NCBI GenBank assembly: GCA_052400625.1
Contig: JBQTGH010000023.1
Length of the DNA stretch: 30,766 nucleotides
Source: Thermophagus sp052400625
GTDB lineage: Bacteria > Bacteroidota > Bacteroidia > Bacteroidales > Marinilabiliaceae
Strand: one strand, 5' to 3'
Shown: piece after piece, positions 17,107-24,980 of the stretch
Position numbering within the stretch: the stretch's first letter is position 1
How the letters are laid out: each line of letters starts with the position of its first letter
Notes under the pieces: generated by a model
Database searches by the model: none
What the model was told of the DNA's origin: nothing
What the model saw: only the letters and a program-made list of their open reading frames with translations
Position numbers and translations under genes: made by a program

Positions 17107-17175
17107 CTTGCCTCTTTGTTAATTTTTCCTATTTTTGCCTAATGTTTTTGGTCTACCAATTTCTTGGTCGTCCAT
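17107..17175 (+). promoter_or_regulatory. Promoter and tandem GntR operators of the plus-strand PL6 gene
   Basis: A -7 element TATTTTTG (17130-17137) is preceded 19 nt upstream by CTTG (17107-17110). Just downstream lie TTGGTCTACCAA (17148-17159) and TTGGTCGTCCAT (17164-17175), spaced 16 bp centre to centre as at the other two promoters. An alternative reading uses TTTG at 17115-17118 with TAATGTTT at 17140, which puts the operator directly on the -7 region. Either way bound regulator would block initiation or early elongation. Confidence 0.7.
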
Positions 17176-17285
17176 TCTTTTTGTCCAAAACAGCATTGAG
17201 ATCTATTTCTGCCTAATGATCCACCGCCATTTCTAATTGAAAAAATGATGTAAAACCTTTGAAAACCGGAAACAAACAGTTAATC

Positions 17286-19604
17286 ATGAAAAGAATAACC
17301 TTTCTAATTTTGATTATTTGCCTCACATCCTGTCTGGCAAAAATGGGAAACAAAGAGATTTTGGTACACACCCCGGAAGATTTAGAATCTGCCATCAAAA
17401 ATGCACATCCCGGTGATGAAATCGTAATGCGCAATAAAATCTGGAAGGATGTCAGAATAAAATTCTACGGAAAAGGGACACCCGAAAAACCCATAATAAT
17501 AAAGGCTGAGACCCCCGGGAAAGTATTTATTGAAGGCCAATCTGACTTGAAGTTAGGAGGGGAATACCTCATTGTTAAGGATCTTTACTTCCGGAACGGT
17601 CACACCCCCTCCAATGCTGTCATCACCTTTAAACTCAACGATACGACCCTTGCCAACAATTGCCGAGTTACCAATTGTGTGATAAAAGATTACAATCAGC
17701 CCAACAGAGCGGCATCAGATCATTGGGTTGAATTCTGGGGACGAAAAAACCAGTTAGACCATTGCTATCTTGCGGGAAAAACGAATGAGGGACCAACCCT
17801 ATTGGTGGAAATAAAAGGCAATCAGAGCATCAGAAATTACCATAAAATAACTCATAACTATTTCGGTCCACGTCCACGCAAAGGTGGGCCAAAAGCGGAA
17901 ACCATGAGGTTAGGCGACAGCTTCACTTCGATGTCTCCGGGAAATACTTTGGTTGCCAACAATTTTTTTGACAGATGCAACGGAGAAGTAGAGGTGATCT
18001 CCAGCAAAACCAACTATAATGAATTCAGAAATAATGTATTTTTCCATTGCGAAGGATCCCTGGTTACCCGTCACGGAAATTATTGCATCATTGATGGGAA
18101 TTTTTTCATTGGCGATGGAAACTCACCTTACATGGGTGGAATTCGGCTTATAAATACCGGTCACAAAGTCACCAATAATTATTTCATCAATTTAAAAGGA
18201 AAAGATTTCAGAAGTCCATTGGCCATCATGAATGGCATCCCAAAATCTCCATTAAATAGATATAACCAAGTCACTGACGCAGTCATTTCTTTTAACACAT
18301 GGATCAACTGTGAATCACCTTGGCAGTTTGGCGTAGGGAACAACATCGACCAACAGGATGTCTTACCCCCTTCAGAAATCAGATCAGCAAGGCCGATAAG
18401 GACCGAAGTCACCAACAATATAATTTTTAATGAAACAGGGGATCCCGCTCCCATTATCGAATTCGACAAAACAGATGGCATCCTTTTCAGATCTAACTTA
18501 ATTAACAATCAAGGGGTAACGTTTAATCAAGCCAAAAAATTCTCGCTATCTCCATTACCATTTACCGCTTTGGATAAATTTATTTGGGTCCCTTCCTCCT
18601 CCCCGGACATTAAACCTTATCAGGGTTTTGAATATGACAAAATCTCACACGATATCCTTGGCCATACCAGGAGCAAAGATTCATGGATTGGGGCTATTTC
18701 ACAACCAATTAAAAACAGTTCAAAAGTCTCCAATATATTAGATAAAGATAATTATGGACCTGATTGGTTTGCAAAGAATGAGAAGCAAAAAGTGCCATCT
18801 GTTTGGCCGGTAAAAGAAGGAACTGAAGCATTAAGAGATGCCCTCCTTCGAGCCTCAGATGGAGACACCATTGAACTTCTTGCCCAAGAATACACCATCA
18901 AAAACCCACTGATTGTCGACAAGGCCATCACGATTCGGCACAGAGGCAATTTCCCTGCAGCAATAATCTATTCCGGTCCTCAAAACACCCCCCTCTTTGA
19001 GTTGTATCCTCATGGTTTCTTATCTGCAGATAATCTACTACTTAAAGGTTCAAACTCGCAAATGGCCTTTGCTCCGCTCAAAGACAATATGTCAGCCCAT
19101 TACAACCTGAAAATTGAAAATTGTTTAATAGCCAACTTCCTGTTTGTTATTAAAGGATATAAAAATTCCTTCGCAGATGAAATACAACTCTACAAAACAC
19201 AAATAGAGGATTGTGAAAACGGAATTGAATTATCGGCACAGAAAGAAGCCAAGGGAGATTATAATGCGGAATATTTAATCATCGACAACTGCAGCTTCAC
19301 CAATATCAAACGCAACATTGTGGATTATTACAGAGGTGGGTATGACGAATCAACAATTGGAGGCAATCTGGAATTAACCAACAGCAAATTTCAAAATTGC
19401 GGACAAAAAGAAGAAACCAATATTTTAATTAACACCCATGGAATAATTAATGTAAACCTAACAAACAACACTTTTAAAAACAATGACACAAAACTCGTGG
19501 CTGTTTTATGGGGTGCAAAAAACAATCATCATTCAAACAATCAATTAATTAATTCAGGAAAAATAATAGTTGAGGAAAATCTTCAACTGAAACTAGTTTA
19601 TTAA
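17286..19604 (+). CDS. PL6 alginate lyase lipoprotein, two beta-helix domains
   Basis: Second PL6 lyase of the locus, 772 residues from the ATG at 17286. A TTG at 17259 is also open but would place nine extra residues before a good lipoprotein signal, so I reject it. Lipid Cys16 in ICLTSC. The N-terminal beta-helix (~23-440) shows the catalytic Lys241 (EVEVISSKT) and Arg262 (LVTRHGN) and the KAETMRLGDS calcium-site segment (203-212). The C-terminal half (~480-772) is a second right-handed beta-helix with NxxF/NCxF rungs, as in two-domain PL6 enzymes such as AlyGC. It differs in architecture from the other PL6 here, so the two probably differ in location and cutting pattern. It stands alone on the plus strand under its own GntR operator pair. 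Confidence 0.92.
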   Translation: MKRITFLILIICLTSCLAKMGNKEILVHTPEDLESAIKNAHPGDEIVMRNKIWKDVRIKFYGKGTPEKPIIIKAETPGKVFIEGQSDLKLGGEYLIVKDLYFRNGHTPSNAVITFKLNDTTLANNCRVTNCVIKDYNQPNRAASDHWVEFWGRKNQLDHCYLAGKTNEGPTLLVEIKGNQSIRNYHKITHNYFGPRPRKGGPKAETMRLGDSFTSMSPGNTLVANNFFDRCNGEVEVISSKTNYNEFRNNVFFHCEGSLVTRHGNYCIIDGNFFIGDGNSPYMGGIRLINTGHKVTNNYFINLKGKDFRSPLAIMNGIPKSPLNRYNQVTDAVISFNTWINCESPWQFGVGNNIDQQDVLPPSEIRSARPIRTEVTNNIIFNETGDPAPIIEFDKTDGILFRSNLINNQGVTFNQAKKFSLSPLPFTALDKFIWVPSSSPDIKPYQGFEYDKISHDILGHTRSKDSWIGAISQPIKNSSKVSNILDKDNYGPDWFAKNEKQKVPSVWPVKEGTEALRDALLRASDGDTIELLAQEYTIKNPLIVDKAITIRHRGNFPAAIIYSGPQNTPLFELYPHGFLSADNLLLKGSNSQMAFAPLKDNMSAHYNLKIENCLIANFLFVIKGYKNSFADEIQLYKTQIEDCENGIELSAQKEAKGDYNAEYLIIDNCSFTNIKRNIVDYYRGGYDESTIGGNLELTNSKFQNCGQKEETNILINTHGIINVNLTNNTFKNNDTKLVAVLWGAKNNHHSNNQLINSGKIIVEENLQLKLVY

Positions 19605-19655
19605 ACGTTCGTAAATCATCCGTTTCATCCATCCCAGGAGTCGGGTGAGTCGCAT

Positions 19656-19697
19656 GTCTGCATACGGCTCATCCGACTCTTTGCAATCGAGGCCGAC
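19656..19697 (+). terminator. 42-nt hairpin downstream of PL6, possible terminator
   Basis: About 50 bp past the PL6 stop a 19-bp stem with a 4-nt loop (TCTG) can form: GAGTCGGG... opens it and ...CCGACTC closes it. Sixteen of 19 positions are Watson-Crick; two of the other three become G-U pairs in the plus-strand RNA. Only TTT follows, so termination would be imperfect. The two arms differ slightly, which also fits a folded RNA or mobile-element relic. Confidence 0.4.
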
Positions 19698-19726
19698 GTA
19701 TGCCCTCCCGGCATCGAATGGATGTG

Positions 19727-19868
19727 TTAGCTTCCCCCAAATAGGACAGTTTAAATTGGATCATTAGACGAAGCCGGAGATGTTACCGAACAATGGCTCG
19801 ATGACTACAATCATTTCCCTCCCCATGATGACTTAGGTGGTATTAGCCCTGTGCATATGACAAGGAAA
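19727..19868 (+). pseudogene. Internally deleted IS3-family insertion sequence
   Basis: The first ~40 bp (TTCCCCCAAATAGGACAG... from 19734) match the element end at 30690-30730 in the same orientation. They join directly to a reading frame ending at 19868 that spells the C-terminus of an IS3-type DDE transposase (TEQWLDDYNHFPPHDD, then LGGISPVHM). Everything between, nearly the whole transposase, is missing, and no right end is visible. It is a relic that cannot move by itself. Confidence 0.7.
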
Positions 19869-20111
19869 TAACCAACCAAATTCCAGCCGGCAAAGAAAGG
19901 GAGTGTTCAGAACCTGTCCAGGATATAGAAACGGCTTGGTGCCTCAGCTGCCCCTGACAGAACCAGCTTGCTCACTGAAAATGCATTTAGAATTTTGGTT
20001 TCAAAAAAAGAAATATGTCTATTTGAGAGCTATCCCTATAAAGGGTAAGTCTACAGCGTCATTAACCATCATTTTGCCCTATGCACCCCTCCGTTATTCG
20101 CCGCTTAATGG
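19869..20111. other. Intergenic stretch after the IS relic
   Basis: No gene is supported here; the one open frame (19903-20118, plus) has no recognisable domain and overlaps the end of the HAD gene. The higher G+C near 19900-19975 suggests more decayed mobile DNA, but I cannot assign it. Confidence 0.35.
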
Positions 20112-20906
20112 TCAGTAGTGAACCAAGACGTCTGCGATTTTTTGCAAGTCAGGTTCCATAATTTCAGTTCTGGGGGCCAATGGAAAGAGTTGTTGCCCTC
20201 GTCTTCTGATAAAAGCGGCACGCCATCCAGCCCACAGGGCACCTGCCACATCCCAACCGTGTGCAGCAATGAGCATCGCTTCTTGCAGTTTTATGCCCAT
20301 TTTTCTTGCGCCCCATTCATACGTTTCCCGAAATGGTTTAAATTTTCCAATTTCTTCAACACTTAATCGTTCATCAAAATAGTCTGTTAAGCCTGCGCTT
20401 TCGAATTGTTTTTTGACCCCTTCGTTTGATGAATTGGTAAAAGAAACTAATTTATACCCACTTTCTTTTAGTTGGGTTAAGGCGCCCTTCACTTCAGGAT
20501 GAGCCGGTAAGCCCCGGAGTGCATTTAAAATCACTTCGCGTGCGTTCTTTTCTGAAATCATAATGCCATGATTAGCCCCAACCATTTGTAGTGCGGCGGC
20601 ACCAATATGGCCAAAATGTTCATATTGACCACTTGCTGTGGTCACCAAAGAATATTGAAGCATAGTGGTAAACCAAAGGGTTAGTAGTTCTTCTTTTCCA
20701 TTGAGCGCATCTCCCACTTGTTTTTTCATTTGTGTTAGATCTAAAAGTGTTTCATTAACATCAAAAAATAAAACCTTGGGCCTTGTTATTTTGTTTTCAA
20801 TCATTTGGTCTTTATTTTCATTACCATACACGGTGCCGGGGGCGATAATCCCTGATGCTCCAACAACACCAATACTTTGAATAAATTTTCTTCTTGAACT
20901 ATTCAT
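20112..20906 (-). CDS. HAD-family type II haloacid dehalogenase-like protein with Tat signal
   Basis: 264 residues. A twin-arginine signal (SRRKFIQ at 4-10 plus a hydrophobic segment) predicts export to the periplasm. The HAD core is complete: motif I FFDVNETLLDL with nucleophile Asp49, motif II SFTNSS (155-160), the catalytic Lys190 in KFKPF, and motif III AAHGWDVAGA with Asp219. These match (S)-2-haloacid dehalogenases, which replace a halogen on C2 of short acids with hydroxyl; other small phosphatase or dehalogenase activities of the fold cannot be excluded. An exported dehalogenase would fit a seawater organism facing halogenated algal compounds, which is inference. It stands alone, minus strand, ~200 bp from the ccdA-like gene. 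Confidence 0.85.
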   Translation of the reverse strand: MNSSRRKFIQSIGVVGASGIIAPGTVYGNENKDQMIENKITRPKVLFFDVNETLLDLTQMKKQVGDALNGKEELLTLWFTTMLQYSLVTTASGQYEHFGHIGAAALQMVGANHGIMISEKNAREVILNALRGLPAHPEVKGALTQLKESGYKLVSFTNSSNEGVKKQFESAGLTDYFDERLSVEEIGKFKPFRETYEWGARKMGIKLQEAMLIAAHGWDVAGALWAGWRAAFIRRRGQQLFPLAPRTEIMEPDLQKIADVLVHY

Positions 20907-21103
20907 AATTGCTTTTTGAATGAGACAAGCTCAACATCACTACTGAGCTTATCTTTATGATATAATACTTCAGTAAAGGCCTTGACAAAATCCGGGAAGG
21001 ACTATGGCACAAGCCCTCTCTTCAATCTGTTAAAGCTTCAAGCAGCCTGTCTAAATACCATAATCTCCTCTTTTCAGTGGGTATGGCCTTGCAATCTATA
21101 CTA

Positions 21104-21775
21104 CTAAGCGAATAGTGCCATTTGATAGTAAATGACGTATGCTCCCGCTACGATAAGTAATACGGCGGTAATCTTTTCCATATAAGGCAGTATCTTCCTT
21201 AAGTTTTTCATGAGGAAATCTTTGGCAAAAATGGCCAGGAGAATGGTTACGATCATCATACCACTCATTCCCGCAAAATAAGCTAAGATGTATGAAGCTC
21301 CTTCCCATACGGTATCTGCTGCCATGGCTTGTGTGGCCACAATTAAGAACAAAGGGAAGAGACAACCTAAGGCACCTGTGGCATAGCCTATGCCAAAAAA
21401 GAAAGCTTCAATGGCCTCCGTTTTGGGATTTGATTTTTCGATATGAAAGGAAAAAGAGATATTTTTTCCTAAGAGCATAAGGATGCCAAGCACGATTAAT
21501 ATGATGCCCATAATAATCGTAATCCATTTCATATAATCTTTCAAAAACTGACCTGCTACAACAATCATTGTACCCGCAATGCTATAAATCAGCAGGATGC
21601 CGAGAATGCTGAGCAAGGCCAGTTTTAAGCCTCTGCCCAAACGGGCAGAGAGCTGTCCACTACTGGTCGGATTTCGGGAAATAAAGGAGAAAATATACCC
21701 CGGCAATAATGCTACGGCACAGGGTGCTAAAAACGCCAATACTCCTTGTAAAAAAGAAAATTCTATAAATTCCAT
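21104..21775 (-). CDS. CcdA/DsbD-like thiol-disulfide membrane transporter
   Basis: 223-residue inner-membrane protein with about six transmembrane segments. It shows the family motifs APCAVALLPGY (17-27) and GALGCLFPLFL (~135-145), whose two cysteines carry reducing equivalents across the membrane. It abuts the TlpA-like gene with no intervening bases and should pass electrons from cytoplasmic thioredoxin to that lipoprotein. Typical roles are cytochrome c maturation or reductive repair outside the cytoplasm. Confidence 0.88.
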   Translation of the reverse strand: MEFIEFSFLQGVLAFLAPCAVALLPGYIFSFISRNPTSSGQLSARLGRGLKLALLSILGILLIYSIAGTMIVVAGQFLKDYMKWITIIMGIILIVLGILMLLGKNISFSFHIEKSNPKTEAIEAFFFGIGYATGALGCLFPLFLIVATQAMAADTVWEGASYILAYFAGMSGMMIVTILLAIFAKDFLMKNLRKILPYMEKITAVLLIVAGAYVIYYQMALFA

Positions 21776-22312
21776 CTATTTTAATAATTGCTCAAAAAGG
21801 GCACGGTATTCATCAGCGGTGAGTACGGTTTTGTCTTTCTGAAATTCAACATATCCTTCTTTATTAACCCCAACGGTTGTGGCCTGAGTCTTCACACCAA
21901 ATTCCATCATAAGCTTTGGCATACCAGTTACTAAAGGAAAATTGAGGTTTTTTTCCCGCGCTAATTTTGTCAACACCTCTTTATCATCAGTAGGGTCGAT
22001 ACTGATCGCTACGAAATTCACTCTGTCCTGGTATTCCGGATACACTTCTGAAATGGCCGGCCAGTTTTTGGCACACATAGGGCACCACGAAGCCGTGAAA
22101 TACACGATTGTTGGCTTTTGCTCATCAAGCGATTGTTGTAAACTTATTTTTTGCCCATCTATTGTTTCAACCTCAAATAGCGGTGCTTTTTTCATATTGG
22201 CATGGGTGCTGCTTGCCGCTTTTTTATTTTCGGAGGATTTTCCGGAGTTACAAGCTGTAACAAATAACAGACTAACTAATAATAAACCGGATAATTTAAT
22301 TCTTTTGTTCAT
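21776..22312 (-). CDS. TlpA-like thioredoxin-fold lipoprotein
   Basis: 178-residue exported thiol-disulfide oxidoreductase. The lipoprotein signal ends at Cys21 (FVTAC); the thioredoxin domain spans ~43-178 with the active site WCPMC (Cys77, Cys80). The usual cis-proline before the second half of the fold (T-P-T) is replaced by alanine (QATTVGV, Ala144). This residue shapes substrate binding, so partner choice may differ from standard TlpA. It directly precedes the CcdA-like gene and is probably reduced by it. No haem maturation genes are nearby, so the final target is unknown. Confidence 0.88.
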   Translation of the reverse strand: MNKRIKLSGLLLVSLLFVTACNSGKSSENKKAASSTHANMKKAPLFEVETIDGQKISLQQSLDEQKPTIVYFTASWCPMCAKNWPAISEVYPEYQDRVNFVAISIDPTDDKEVLTKLAREKNLNFPLVTGMPKLMMEFGVKTQATTVGVNKEGYVEFQKDKTVLTADEYRALFEQLLK

Positions 22313-22402
22313 AATGCTTTGTTTTTTTAATGACTCACCAAGTGAGATGTCATTGTTAATTGGTAAAAAATAGATAATATTGACCTTAAGCCTGCCGGCG
22401 GA

Positions 22403-22966
22403 TTATGCTTTTACCGTTTCTTTTGACCAGGCAAATTTTTGGAAAGGGACATCCACAGGCGTGTTAGCAATATGATTGGTGTAATTGCTGATCACTTTCT
22501 GCGCCAAACCTAATATAACTTCCAATACTTGTTTTTCGCCGTAACCTGCTTTGTAAAAGTCATTCAAATCTTTTTGTGTGACCCGGCCACGTTGACGTAC
22601 CACCTTTAACGTAAAATCGTGTAAAGCCTGTAACTTCTCGGTAGGCATTGCGGTTCTGTTTCGCAATGCTTCGGTTAAAGAGGCATCGACATTCATCATA
22701 TGCGCAATGGCGGTATGGGCCGGTACACAGTAATGGCATTCGTGTTCCACATTGATGGTTTGCCAGACCACCGTTAATTCTTCCTTATTGAAAGAGGTTT
22801 GAGTAAACAGTTTATGTAAGGTTTGATAAGCCTCTAATAATTCAGGCGATTCGGCCAGCACGCCATGTAAACCGGGAATCATACCGTTGGCTTTAAACGA
22901 TTGCTCTAATAAAACTTTGCTGCCTTCGGGAGCTGTTTCTATGTTGTGGATTTTTAATGTTGTCAT
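22403..22966 (-). CDS. AhpD-like carboxymuconolactone decarboxylase family protein
   Basis: 187-residue cytoplasmic, all-helical protein of the AhpD/CMD family. The redox motif EC-HY-CVPAHT (Cys77, Cys80, His84) is intact, which favours an alkylhydroperoxidase-type thiol activity over true carboxymuconolactone decarboxylation. Its start overlaps the stop of the DoxX-like gene by 4 bp, so the two are translationally coupled. The pair lies under a TetR operator and is probably induced by a reactive or electrophilic compound. The actual substrate cannot be told from sequence. Confidence 0.85.
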   Translation of the reverse strand: MTTLKIHNIETAPEGSKVLLEQSFKANGMIPGLHGVLAESPELLEAYQTLHKLFTQTSFNKEELTVVWQTINVEHECHYCVPAHTAIAHMMNVDASLTEALRNRTAMPTEKLQALHDFTLKVVRQRGRVTQKDLNDFYKAGYGEKQVLEVILGLAQKVISNYTNHIANTPVDVPFQKFAWSKETVKA

Positions 22967-23406
22967 AATGCGTAATTATTAGTGATTTGTTTTTGTTTAT
23001 TTAAAATAAAAATATTTGTTACTGAGAGAATAACTATTCCGGAGGCAATATATACCAACATCCATTTCGGTTGAACTCTTAATGAAAACTCGGCCACAAG
23101 GGCCCCTATCATCGTAAGCAAGCCAAATAAATTGGTGAATGTTGCCCATTGGGAAAATGGCATATGGTATCTGATAATGGCATTATTTTTTATCAGACTA
23201 AAGACCGCAGTAAGGATATAACCGATGACCACAGCCGAGATGATGATTCCGGTAGACACCCGAAAAAAGGTGGGATCAATACCTAATGGTTGAGCCATTT
23301 CGACAAAAGCCTTTACCGATATTTCCCATCCTGTTAATTTTGAAATGGCAAATCGGGATAAAACGATTCCCATTAATAAGTTGGTACCAAATAATACTTT
23401 CTTCAT
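22963..23406 (-). CDS. DoxX-like four-helix membrane protein
   Basis: 147 residues with four predicted transmembrane segments (~5-25, ~50-70, ~88-108, ~113-133). The opening LLMGIVLSRFAISKLTG resembles the DoxX/DoxD-like group, small membrane proteins often paired with redox or detoxification enzymes. It is the first gene of a two-gene operon (4-bp overlap with the AhpD-like gene) under the TetR operator at 23431-23450. No catalytic residues are evident. Confidence 0.65.
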   Translation of the reverse strand: MKKVLFGTNLLMGIVLSRFAISKLTGWEISVKAFVEMAQPLGIDPTFFRVSTGIIISAVVIGYILTAVFSLIKNNAIIRYHMPFSQWATFTNLFGLLTMIGALVAEFSLRVQPKWMLVYIASGIVILSVTNIFILNKQKQITNNYAL

Positions 23407-23430
23407 AAATCTCTGTATTAATTAATAAAT

Positions 23431-23450
23431 AACTAACCATTCGGTTAGTT
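23431..23450. promoter_or_regulatory. TetR operator of the DoxX-like/AhpD-like operon
   Basis: Perfect inverted repeat AACTAACC, spacer ATTC, GGTTAGTT, 25 bp upstream of the DoxX-like start and just past the stop of the TetR gene. It shares arm sequence and 4-nt spacer with the repeat upstream of the TetR gene itself. Confidence 0.75.
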
Positions 23451-23467
23451 TAAGGTAAAAAAAATAT

Positions 23468-24031
23468 CTATAAACCTTTGAAGGTCATTTCTATAAAATC
23501 CTCAATTTCTTTGCTGCTATTGACTCTTGATGCTGCTGCCAAACCATGCTTGGCGATCAGTAAATAGTTTGCTTGTTTTAACACTGTTTCTTCGTCCTTA
23601 TCGGAATTCATTTTTAATTTTTCAATGAATAACTCTTTTAAATTATCCATAAAAGAATTTATTTGGCCGTTAATTGGTTCATCTTCTTTGTCGGCAAATT
23701 CATTGTATGTATTCGTCAGCAAACAGCCTTTTTCATTTCCTTCCTCATTGCAGATTCTAACTGAATTATAAAAAAATTCTTTAATGTCTTCTATCCCCTT
23801 ATTCGAATTTTTAAATTGTTCAAAAATGGAATTCACTTTCTTTTTGTAACTTTTTAAACATTCGAAGAATAAACCATGCTTGCTGCCGAAACTTGAATAG
23901 ATGGAAAACTTATTAATGCCCATTTCTTTCTCGAGCATTTGCATAGAGGTGTTCTCATAGCCATTTTTCCAGAAAAGGCGCATTGCTTTTTCTACAACCT
24001 CATCTTCATTATATTCTTTTTTTCGAGCCAT
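23468..24031 (-). CDS. TetR-family transcriptional repressor
   Basis: 187 residues. The N-terminal TetR helix-turn-helix is clear (~10-55; VEKAMRLFWKNGYENTSM then INKFSIYSSFGSKHGLF). The C-terminal ligand domain is the AcrR-like type with ICNEEGNEKGCLLTNTYNEF (~92-111), common in regulators of enzymes for reactive electrophiles. Palindromes of the same class lie before its own start and before the next operon, so it likely represses both until a small ligand binds. Confidence 0.9.
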   Translation of the reverse strand: MARKKEYNEDEVVEKAMRLFWKNGYENTSMQMLEKEMGINKFSIYSSFGSKHGLFFECLKSYKKKVNSIFEQFKNSNKGIEDIKEFFYNSVRICNEEGNEKGCLLTNTYNEFADKEDEPINGQINSFMDNLKELFIEKLKMNSDKDEETVLKQANYLLIAKHGLAAASRVNSSKEIEDFIEMTFKGL

Positions 24032-24056
24032 TGTTTTAAATTATTATGCCACAAAC

Positions 24057-24072
24057 CTAAACAAACGTTTAG
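24057..24072. promoter_or_regulatory. Probable autoregulatory TetR operator
   Basis: CTAAAC, spacer AAAC, GTTTAG, 26 bp upstream of the TetR start codon. It matches the inner arms of the operator at 23431-23450 (CTAACC/GGTTAG) except one base per arm and has the same 4-nt spacer. Confidence 0.65.
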
Positions 24073-24167
24073 TAATTGTCAACTGTTTTACCTATTTTTC
24101 TGAAATATAATTATTTATTAACGCCAAACCGCGCATTGGGAATGACTAACTGTTGTGATGCCGTGCA

Positions 24168-24514
24168 TTATTCCAGGTCAAGCACTATGTGAATATTTTC
24201 TTTCACCAAATCAAGCATGTCATCCGGTAAAATTCCCAATCTCTTTATCAACCGTTTATTATCAATGGCACGTATCCGGTCAATCATAATATCACAGGGC
24301 TGATTTAAGTTGGCTGTTCCTTTTTTCAGATGTACTCTTAATATTTAAGCATCCTTTTTTACATTGGTTGTAATTGGACAAACCATTGTCGATGGATGAG
24401 GAATCTTGTTGAGCAGATTGTTCTGAATCACCAAAACCGGTCTGTTTTACCCGGTTCAGTGCCAATTTGCGGATTTAAATCGGCGATCCAGTTTTCATAT
24501 TGTTTAATCGGCAT
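24168..24514 (-). pseudogene. MazF/PemK-type toxin, decayed
   Basis: Starting at an ATG that overlaps the antitoxin stop, the frame reads MPIKQYENWIADLNPQIGT, then E-P-G-K-T, a clear MazF opening. Near 24440-24446 one base is missing (a K-T-R-P-V-L-V-I-Q frame continues one frame over). Downstream, an in-frame TAA at 24345-24347 interrupts ...VCPITTNVKKDA before ILRVHLKKG. The rest (CDIMIDRIRAIDNKRLIKRLG, then I-L) is intact to the stop at 24168. Two lesions make it non-functional. The intact gene would give ~115 residues, normal for this ribonuclease family. Confidence 0.8.
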
Positions 24515-24734
24515 AATCAATCTCCTCGAAATCTTTTAGCACTGACATTGAATCAGCCTTAACCAAATCAGATTCTTTTTTCAATTTTTCCTCTAATATC
24601 TGTTTGTGTTGAATTTTATTATAAAACTCAAGCGCTTCATTTATATACCGGTTCCTTGGTTTCTTAATCCGAGTAAGAATGTTTTCAGTCTCACGAAATA
24701 TTGAATCATCTATTTTTAATGATATTGTTTTCAT
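24504..24734 (-). CDS. Ribbon-helix-helix antitoxin of a MazEF-like pair
   Basis: 76 residues. The N-terminus (MKTISLKIDDSIFRETENIL) is a ribbon-helix-helix DNA-binding segment, followed by a charged helix that would hold the toxin. Its stop overlaps the start of the MazF-like reading frame by 11 bp, the normal layout of a toxin-antitoxin operon. The antitoxin frame is intact although the toxin frame is broken, so it may persist as a regulator or as an antidote to related toxins, or may simply be decaying more slowly. Confidence 0.8.
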   Translation of the reverse strand: MKTISLKIDDSIFRETENILTRIKKPRNRYINEALEFYNKIQHKQILEEKLKKESDLVKADSMSVLKDFEEIDYAD

Positions 24735-24747
24735 GGCATCACATTTT

Positions 24748-24765
24748 TATACCATACAAGGTATA
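24748..24765. promoter_or_regulatory. Probable operator of the antitoxin gene
   Basis: Perfect inverted repeat TATACC, ATACAA spacer, GGTATA, 14 bp upstream of the antitoxin start. The place and size suit self-repression by a ribbon-helix-helix protein. Confidence 0.6.
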
Positions 24766-24876
24766 TTCTTTTTGTATATTCATCAGCTCTCTCTAAAATA
24801 TTTGCCAATTGATCAGGCAGAAGGTGGTGGTGTGGTTCGTTCTTAGTCCCCGGTGCGCAGGTATACGAATATAAAT

Positions 24877-24960
24877 AGGAGGCCAGAGGCCGGAAGTTAG
24901 AGGTCAGAGGTCAGAAGCCAGAGGCCAGAAGAAGCCAGATGCTAGAGGTCATAAGTTAGA
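24877..24960. repeat. Degenerate purine-rich AGAGGYC / AGAAGYC repeat
   Basis: A purine-rich run built from loosely repeated 7-bp words such as AGAGGCC, AGAGGTC and AGAAGCC. It has no coding potential and opens the gene-free interval that ends at the recombinase gene. Confidence 0.7.
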
Positions 24961-24980
24961 TATAAATAGATATAAGGGAA

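Noticed and set aside
16906..17142. 78-residue gene in the PKD-PL6 gap
   Set aside because: No family, odd composition, and its end lies within the PL6 promoter.
17259..17285. TTG start for the plus-strand PL6 gene
   Set aside because: It would add nine polar residues ahead of a clean lipoprotein signal that begins at the ATG at 17286.
19656..19697. Group II intron domain V
   Set aside because: The stem length and TCTG loop do not match the 34-nt domain V with its GNRA loop, and no intron protein is nearby.
19903..20118. 71-residue plus-strand gene
   Set aside because: No domain or start context; it follows an IS relic and overlaps the end of the HAD gene on the other strand.
22333..22352. 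Terminator between the AhpD-like and TlpA genes
   Set aside because: The short CTCAC/GTGAG hairpin is not followed by T on the minus strand.
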